Shown piece after piece: positions 60,141 through 64,000 of a stretch of DNA of 64,000 bases. This DNA is from CAVVNC01 sp963750015 (GTDB lineage: Bacteria; Desulfobacterota; Syntrophorhabdia; Syntrophorhabdales; WCHB1-27): contig CAVVPU010000063.1 in the NCBI GenBank assembly GCA_963750015.1, forward strand, positions 1 through 64,000. The letters are read 5' to 3'. The notes under the pieces were generated by a model, which was not told the origin of the DNA, did not search any database, and worked only from the letters and a program-made list of their open reading frames with translations. Every line of letters starts with the position of its first letter. Within the stretch, counting starts at the first letter, position 1. Position numbers and translations under genes: made by a program.

Positions 60141-60982
60141 CCGGGAACGATGGGATACTCCAGGTCCGGAACGTATCCTACGCCTACCAGGAAAAAATCC
60201 CGGCCCTGGTCGGCGCGACTCTCGACATCCGGGAGGGAGAGATATTCGCGGTGATCGGCTCGAACGGCAGTGGGAAATCAACCCTTCTTCACGTGCTGGA
60301 CGGCCTCGTCTACCCGACCTCCGGTACGGTCCTTTTCAGAGGATCAGAGCTGTCCGAGCAGGCCTTGAAGGACCAACGGTTTCTCCGGCGTTTCCGGGGC
60401 CAGGTGGGCTACGTTTTTCAGGATTCCGATGCCCAGCTTTTCTGCCCCACAGTGCTCGACGAGCTCATGTTCGGCCCGCTTCAGCTCGGCCTCGACGAAA
60501 AGGAGGCCCGTTCGAGGTCGGATCAGATACTTGAGATGTTGGAGATAGAGGGGTTGGCTCAGAGGCCTTCCTATATGTTATCGTCGGGCGAAAAAAAGAG
60601 GGTGGCCTTGGGTGCAGTCCTCACTATGAACCCCGATGTCCTCCTCCTCGACGAGCCGACGAATGGTCTCGACCCGAGGACCCAATGTCAGCTCGTGGAA
60701 CTCGTCCTCGCCTTGAACGAGGCCGGAAAGACAATCGTCGTCGCTACCCATGACCTTTCCCTGGTGAGCGAGCTGCACGCCAGGGTGGCTGTTCTGTCGG
60801 AAGAGCACAGGATCGAACGGATAGGCAGCTCGGACGAGGTGCTCTCCGATGAGAAACTGCTCCTTGAGGTGAATCTCGTGCATGAGCACATGCACTACCA
60901 CGGCACGATCGTCCATCGTCATATCCATTCCCACTATCTGTTTCACCGCCACGACAATAGCGTCAAAAACGTGAGGGAATAA
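60131..60982 (+). CDS. cbiO: Cobalt/nickel ECF transporter ATPase CbiO with His-rich tail
   Basis: The 283-residue ATPase has Walker A GSNGSGKSTLL, signature LSSGEKKRVALG, Walker B VLLLDEPTNGLD and the H-loop THDLS. The C-terminal 30 residues are rich in histidine (EHMHYHGTIVHRHIHSHYLFHRHD), an unusual extension that could buffer Ni2+ or Co2+ at the cytoplasmic exit. It overlaps cbiQ by about ten bases. With CooC elsewhere in the window, nickel supply for CODH is a plausible purpose, but cobalt for corrinoids is equally possible. Confidence 0.93.
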   Translation: MDMTGNDGILQVRNVSYAYQEKIPALVGATLDIREGEIFAVIGSNGSGKSTLLHVLDGLVYPTSGTVLFRGSELSEQALKDQRFLRRFRGQVGYVFQDSDAQLFCPTVLDELMFGPLQLGLDEKEARSRSDQILEMLEIEGLAQRPSYMLSSGEKKRVALGAVLTMNPDVLLLDEPTNGLDPRTQCQLVELVLALNEAGKTIVVATHDLSLVSELHARVAVLSEEHRIERIGSSDEVLSDEKLLLEVNLVHEHMHYHGTIVHRHIHSHYLFHRHDNSVKNVRE

Positions 60983-61285
60983 GGCCGATAGGCCTCACGC
61001 CCGGTCCTTTTTGCCACTATACGTTTCCGGCCGTTTCTCCGGCCCACAAGTTGAAGAAATCTCAGCAAGTGAATTTGGATACAATCATAGGTGGTTAGGC
61101 AAGTGAATTTTTAAACAATAGTGCGGCCCTGCGCATAATTATTGTACACAAAAGGACTCCGAATGTGATAAAATAGGGGACCTGTCTGGGCCACCAAAAG
61201 GAAGACAGATTGTGTTAGAATAAGAAACGGCGTCTTTGCCGTGAGCCGGCTTTGGCCGGCTTGTCAGAACATGAGGTGCTTTGTA
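60983..61285. other. Intergenic spacer before hdrB
   Basis: No gene is seen. AT-rich boxes (TTGTACAC, GTGATAAAATAGG near 61142-61177) may be part of the hdrB promoter, but the spacing is poor. Confidence 0.35.
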
Positions 61286-62143
61286 ATGGTGACACTCAGC
61301 TACTACCCCGGCTGCTCGCTCAAGACAGGGAGCAAGTTCTACGAGGCCTCGATCCGTAAGGTTTTCGCGGATTACAACCTAGACCTTCAGGAGATCGATG
61401 ATTGGTCATGCTGCGGCGCCTCTGCCGCCCACACGATCGATGAAGAAGCCGCTCATGCCCTCGTCGGGCGAAACCTCGCCCTCGCCGAAAAGCGTGATGC
61501 GCCCTTTTTCGCCCCCTGTTCGGCCTGCTACAGCCGTTCGAAGATCACGAATGACACCTTGAGGGTCGATTCGGACCTCCAGAACAGGGTAAACGGCTTC
61601 ATCAGCCCCCTCGAATGCACGGGCTCCCTGGAGATAAAAAACATCATCGAAGTGCTCGACGACCACGTGGGTGTCTCTGCCATTGCGGCCACCCGCCGCT
61701 ACGACCTGTCGGCTTTGAAGGTCGTGCCTTATTATGGATGTGTGCTCACACGGCTCATGCGGGTAAAGCCTTACGACGACCGGGAAAACCCGGAAAGTAT
61801 GGACCGGCTTCTCGAGGCCCTTGGTGTCGAGGTCCTGCCCTGGCCTTTCAAAATGGAGTGCTGCGGGGCAGCGAAGACCCTCACCGACAAGGAGATGACG
61901 GTCCGACTGTCGGAGCGCATCGTTGCCCGCGCTATTCAGGCCGGGGCCGACGCCATCGTCACCCCCTGTCCGCTCTGCCAGATGAATCTCGACCTCCTGC
62001 CCTCCCTGGGCAGCAAGGCAGCCATGATTCCGGTGCTCTTTCTGTCGGAGGTCTTCGAGCTTGCCCTTTACGGCCGGCTCGTCGGCATGGGCTCGCACCT
62101 CATAGACGCACGTAGCGTTGTCAAGCAGATCAAGGAGGTGTGA
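61286..62143 (+). CDS. hdrB: Heterodisulfide reductase subunit B-like protein (HdrB)
   Basis: The 285-residue protein has two cysteine-rich CCG domains: CCGASAAHTIDEE near residue 39 and CCGAAKTLTDKE near 192, with additional cysteines (APCSACYSRS, PCPLCQMN). In methanogens HdrB holds two noncubane [4Fe-4S] clusters that cleave a disulfide. In non-methanogens it accepts electrons from HdrA in flavin-based bifurcation complexes with unknown substrates. The ATG at 61286 fits the family start (YYPGCS); upstream starts at 61241 and 61271 are possible. No HdrC is adjacent; a winged-helix gene and an hdrA fusion follow. Confidence 0.93.
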   Translation: MVTLSYYPGCSLKTGSKFYEASIRKVFADYNLDLQEIDDWSCCGASAAHTIDEEAAHALVGRNLALAEKRDAPFFAPCSACYSRSKITNDTLRVDSDLQNRVNGFISPLECTGSLEIKNIIEVLDDHVGVSAIAATRRYDLSALKVVPYYGCVLTRLMRVKPYDDRENPESMDRLLEALGVEVLPWPFKMECCGAAKTLTDKEMTVRLSERIVARAIQAGADAIVTPCPLCQMNLDLLPSLGSKAAMIPVLFLSEVFELALYGRLVGMGSHLIDARSVVKQIKEV

Positions 62144-62147
62144 GGCC

Positions 62148-62501
62148 ATGGAAAGGGAAGAAAAGCTCCAGTTCGTCAAGTCAATCGACCCCGAGGGGGG
62201 AGACCGTCTTCTTCGCCTGCTGGACAGAAAATCGCTCCTTCTTGACAGGAACGTCTATGGTGAACGCTTCACCGAAAGGCAGTTCGACCTTGTCTTCGAT
62301 CCCCTCTTGACTTCTGCGTACGAGAAGGCGCAAATCCTCGAATTGCTCGCGGAAAAAGAAGGGACCGTCGAAAGGCTCGCAGGCAGCCTCTCCATGGACA
62401 AGGCCCGCGTCTTCGGCCATCTGAAGGACCTGGTCAAGAAGAACCTGGTTGAGATCGCAGGGTTCGAGGAAAGACACCCTGTGTTCAGGAAGAAGGGGTA
62501 A
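62148..62501 (+). CDS. Small winged-helix (ArsR/MarR-like) protein in an hdr cluster
   Basis: The 117-residue protein has a helical N-terminus (FVKSIDPEGGDRLLRLLDRK), then a winged-helix domain in the C-terminal half (TVERLAGSLSMDKARVFGHL, followed by KDLVKKNLVEI). It might regulate the hdr operon or bind the Hdr complex. The ATG at 62148 follows the hdrB stop by four bases. Its last ten codons and stop fall in a 32-bp sequence that is repeated after the insertion at 62506-62686. Confidence 0.7.
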   Translation: MEREEKLQFVKSIDPEGGDRLLRLLDRKSLLLDRNVYGERFTERQFDLVFDPLLTSAYEKAQILELLAEKEGTVERLAGSLSMDKARVFGHLKDLVKKNLVEIAGFEERHPVFRKKG

Positions 62502-62718
62502 GGATCGGAGTGAAGCAGAGTTGAACGAATGGACGCGCCGCGGCGACTCTTCCTTTTTATGAAGGGGAGGCTCGGCCGGCTTTGGAAGAAAAGGCAAGAA
62601 CCTATCGCGGGTCAAACTCTCGCCGTTGGCGATGACCCGCGAGAGCAAGCTTTGTTCGAGGGGGCGACGCGAGCCCCAGTAATTGCACACCCTGTGTTCA
62701 GGAAGAAGGGGTAAGGAT
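62474..62718. mobile_element. REP-like insertion with 32-bp flanking duplication
   Basis: The 32-bp sequence at 62474-62505 is repeated exactly at 62687-62718. The 181 bp between them carry the dispersed REP-like family in reverse orientation: CGCGGGTC and ATCGCCAACGGCGAGAG-type stem (about 62606-62650) and GGGGCGACGCGAGCCCC with AATT (about 62660-62684). The duplicated copy includes the 3' codons and stop of the winged-helix gene in the first instance and the purine-rich leader of hdrA in the second. It looks like a small element inserted with target duplication. Confidence 0.8.
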
Positions 62719-62724
62719 AGGGTT

Positions 62725-64000
62725 ATGGATAAGGTTGGAAAGGTTCTGGTCATCGGTGGCGGTATCGGAGGTATGGAAGCCTCCCTCAACCTGGTAGAGG
62801 CAGGGTTCAAGGTTTATCTCGTCGATGAAAAGCCGAACATCGGCGGCACCATGGCGCAGCTCGACAAGACGTTCCCCACAAACGACTGCTCCATGTGCAT
62901 CATGGCGCCAAAGCTCGTCGAGGTGGGAAGAAACCCGAACGTTGAGCTGCTCATGAGCAGTGAGATAGTCGCATTGGAAGGCGAGCCGGGGAATTTCACG
63001 GCCGTGGTCAAGAGGCGGCCCAGGAGGATACTGAAGGAAAAGTGCACCTCCTGCGGCCTCTGCGCGCCCCAGTGCCCACTCGAAGTCCCGGCCGATTACA
63101 ACGAAGGCCTCTCCAGAAGGAGCGCGGCCTACATCAACTTCCCCCAGGCCATACCCTCCACCTATTCCATCGACAGGGAAATACCTCCCTGCGTCAACCG
63201 GTGCCCCATCAACCTGAATGCCCGTGACTATGTGGGCCTCATCGCGCAGGGCAGGTTCCTCGAAGCCCTCGACGTGATACGGGAAAGGCTCCCCTTCCCC
63301 GGCACCATCGGACGCATCTGCAGCCACCCCTGCGAGGAGGTCTGTCTGCGGGGGGAGAAGGTCGATCAGCCTATCGCCATCTGCGCCCTCAAGCGCTTTG
63401 CCGCGGATTACGAGAAGGGTCGCCGTGAAATGCCCCTTCCCGAGATAGGGCCGGACAAGGGCAAGAAGGTGGCCGTAATCGGCGGCGGGCCTTCCGGCAT
63501 GGCATGCGCCATCGACCTAAGGAAGGCAGGCTACGGCGTCACTATCTTCGAGTCCCAGGATAAGCTGGGCGGCATGCTCTACTGGGGCATCCCCGCCTAC
63601 CGTCTTCCCAAGGACGTGCTCGAAGGAGAGACCTCAATCATCGAGCGCCTCGGCGTAGAGGTCCGCTACAATACGATTGTGGGCAAGGACGTGTCGCTCA
63701 AGGAAATCAAGGAAAGCTTCGATGCCCTCTATATCGCGTGCGGAGCCCAGGGCGGGCGAAAGCTCGGCCTGACGAACGAGGATGCGGCCGGTGTTATGAG
63801 CGGCGTCGAATTCCTGAGACTCTCGAACAAGAAGAATCCCCCCGAGATCAAAGGAAGAGTGGTAGTGGTGGGCGGCGGAAACGTTGCGGTCGACGTGGCC
63901 CTCACCGCGCGGAGGCTGGGAGCGGCCGAGGTGCATATGGTCTGCCTGGAAAAGGCGGACGAGATGCCCGCCAGCTCATGGGAGATCGAACAGGCAATCG
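62725..64000 (+). CDS. HdrA/GltD-like FAD-dependent oxidoreductase, 3' end beyond window
   Basis: The visible 425 residues begin MDKVGKVLVIGGGIGGMEAS, an HdrA-type FAD fold (GGG at 11-13) with the HdrA motif NDCSMCIMAPKLVEVG (Cys55, Cys58). A [4Fe-4S] motif CTSCGLCAPQC follows (107-117), then a GltD-like cysteine region (PPCVNRCPINL at 156-160; ICSHPCEEVC at 199-207) and a second nucleotide-binding fold (VIGGGPSGMACA near 251; VVVVGGGNVAVDVA near 380). It joins HdrA to an NADPH:ferredoxin-like module, suggesting electron flow between NAD(P)H, ferredoxin and the HdrB disulfide. The ATG at 62725 is preceded by AAGGATAGGG. The gene is cut by the window end. Confidence 0.9.
   Translation, partial: MDKVGKVLVIGGGIGGMEASLNLVEAGFKVYLVDEKPNIGGTMAQLDKTFPTNDCSMCIMAPKLVEVGRNPNVELLMSSEIVALEGEPGNFTAVVKRRPRRILKEKCTSCGLCAPQCPLEVPADYNEGLSRRSAAYINFPQAIPSTYSIDREIPPCVNRCPINLNARDYVGLIAQGRFLEALDVIRERLPFPGTIGRICSHPCEEVCLRGEKVDQPIAICALKRFAADYEKGRREMPLPEIGPDKGKKVAVIGGGPSGMACAIDLRKAGYGVTIFESQDKLGGMLYWGIPAYRLPKDVLEGETSIIERLGVEVRYNTIVGKDVSLKEIKESFDALYIACGAQGGRKLGLTNEDAAGVMSGVEFLRLSNKKNPPEIKGRVVVVGGGNVAVDVALTARRLGAAEVHMVCLEKADEMPASSWEIEQAI

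Noticed and set aside
62181..62810. Minus-strand frame of about 210 codons over the winged-helix gene and hdrA start
   Set aside because: It crosses two genes and the repeat insertion. Its apparent similarity to a peptide from 39.6 kb comes only from the shared dispersed repeat.

Overview
The window looks like chromosomal DNA of a strictly anaerobic, GC-rich bacterium, most likely Desulfobacterota (syntroph-like, in the style of Syntrophorhabdus). This is inferred from gene content: a 2-hydroxyacyl-CoA dehydratase-type activase, HdrB and an HdrA-GltD-like flavoprotein, pyruvate phosphate dikinase, a CooC-type nickel-insertion ATPase, a UroD/MtaA-family protein, a subunit c with Na+-binding residues, a VPLP-type PEP-CTERM protein and LolA/PagL (Gram-negative envelope). 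No rRNA is present, so the taxonomy stays tentative.

Layout. 0-2 kb: an orphan Phd-type antitoxin with its own operator, and a PEP-CTERM protein behind a GEMM-like (cyclic dinucleotide) riboswitch. 2-9.5 kb: a large double-domain activase (minus), then acylphosphatase and a ccsA-hemA-hemC haem operon (plus). 9.6-21.5 kb: one long minus-strand catabolic and uptake run: SDR, molybdenum hydroxylase large subunit, iron alcohol dehydrogenase, MoaD-like carrier, LivG, LivF, acyl-CoA ligase-like protein, LivH, LivM, binding protein. 22-24 kb: tRNA-Lys and the Fo part of an ATP synthase (atpZ-atpI-atpB-atpE). 24-39 kb: housekeeping genes on the minus strand (hybrid histidine kinase, queH, ppdK, glyS/glyQ, recO, lolA, ftsK, plsC, cooC). 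39-44 kb: an accessory patch with an IS200-like element carrying an amber-stopped tnpA, vapBC, an IS21 remnant and a frameshifted MFS gene. 43.5-50 kb: UroD-family gene, divergent PucR regulator, K+ channel, arylsulfotransferase-like protein. 50-58 kb: small hypotheticals, pagL-like gene, aspartate aminotransferase, tilS, fmdB and an ftsH 3' fragment. 58-61 kb: a cobalt/nickel ECF transporter (cbiM, cbiN-like, cbiQ, cbiO) with a promoter and hairpin in front. 61-64 kb: hdrB, a small winged-helix gene and the start of an hdrA-gltD fusion that runs off the window.

The most unusual signal is in the intergenic DNA. A 136-157 bp unit occurs as at least four clear copies (35061-35217, 47962-48097, 51613-51750, 54787-54943) plus fragments. 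Its outer arms differ completely between two subfamilies yet stay complementary within each copy, and inner stems also show compensatory changes. This is the mark of a conserved fold (RNA or cruciform) rather than conserved sequence. A second dispersed family (core GGGGCTCGCGTCGCCCC) is found around the IS200-like element and elsewhere. One copy has inserted between the winged-helix gene and hdrA, duplicating 32 bp so that both the upstream stop codon and the downstream ribosome binding site survive. Three genes (plsC, MFS, arylsulfotransferase) carry one-base frameshifts in C-rich tracts, which are either sequence errors or decay.
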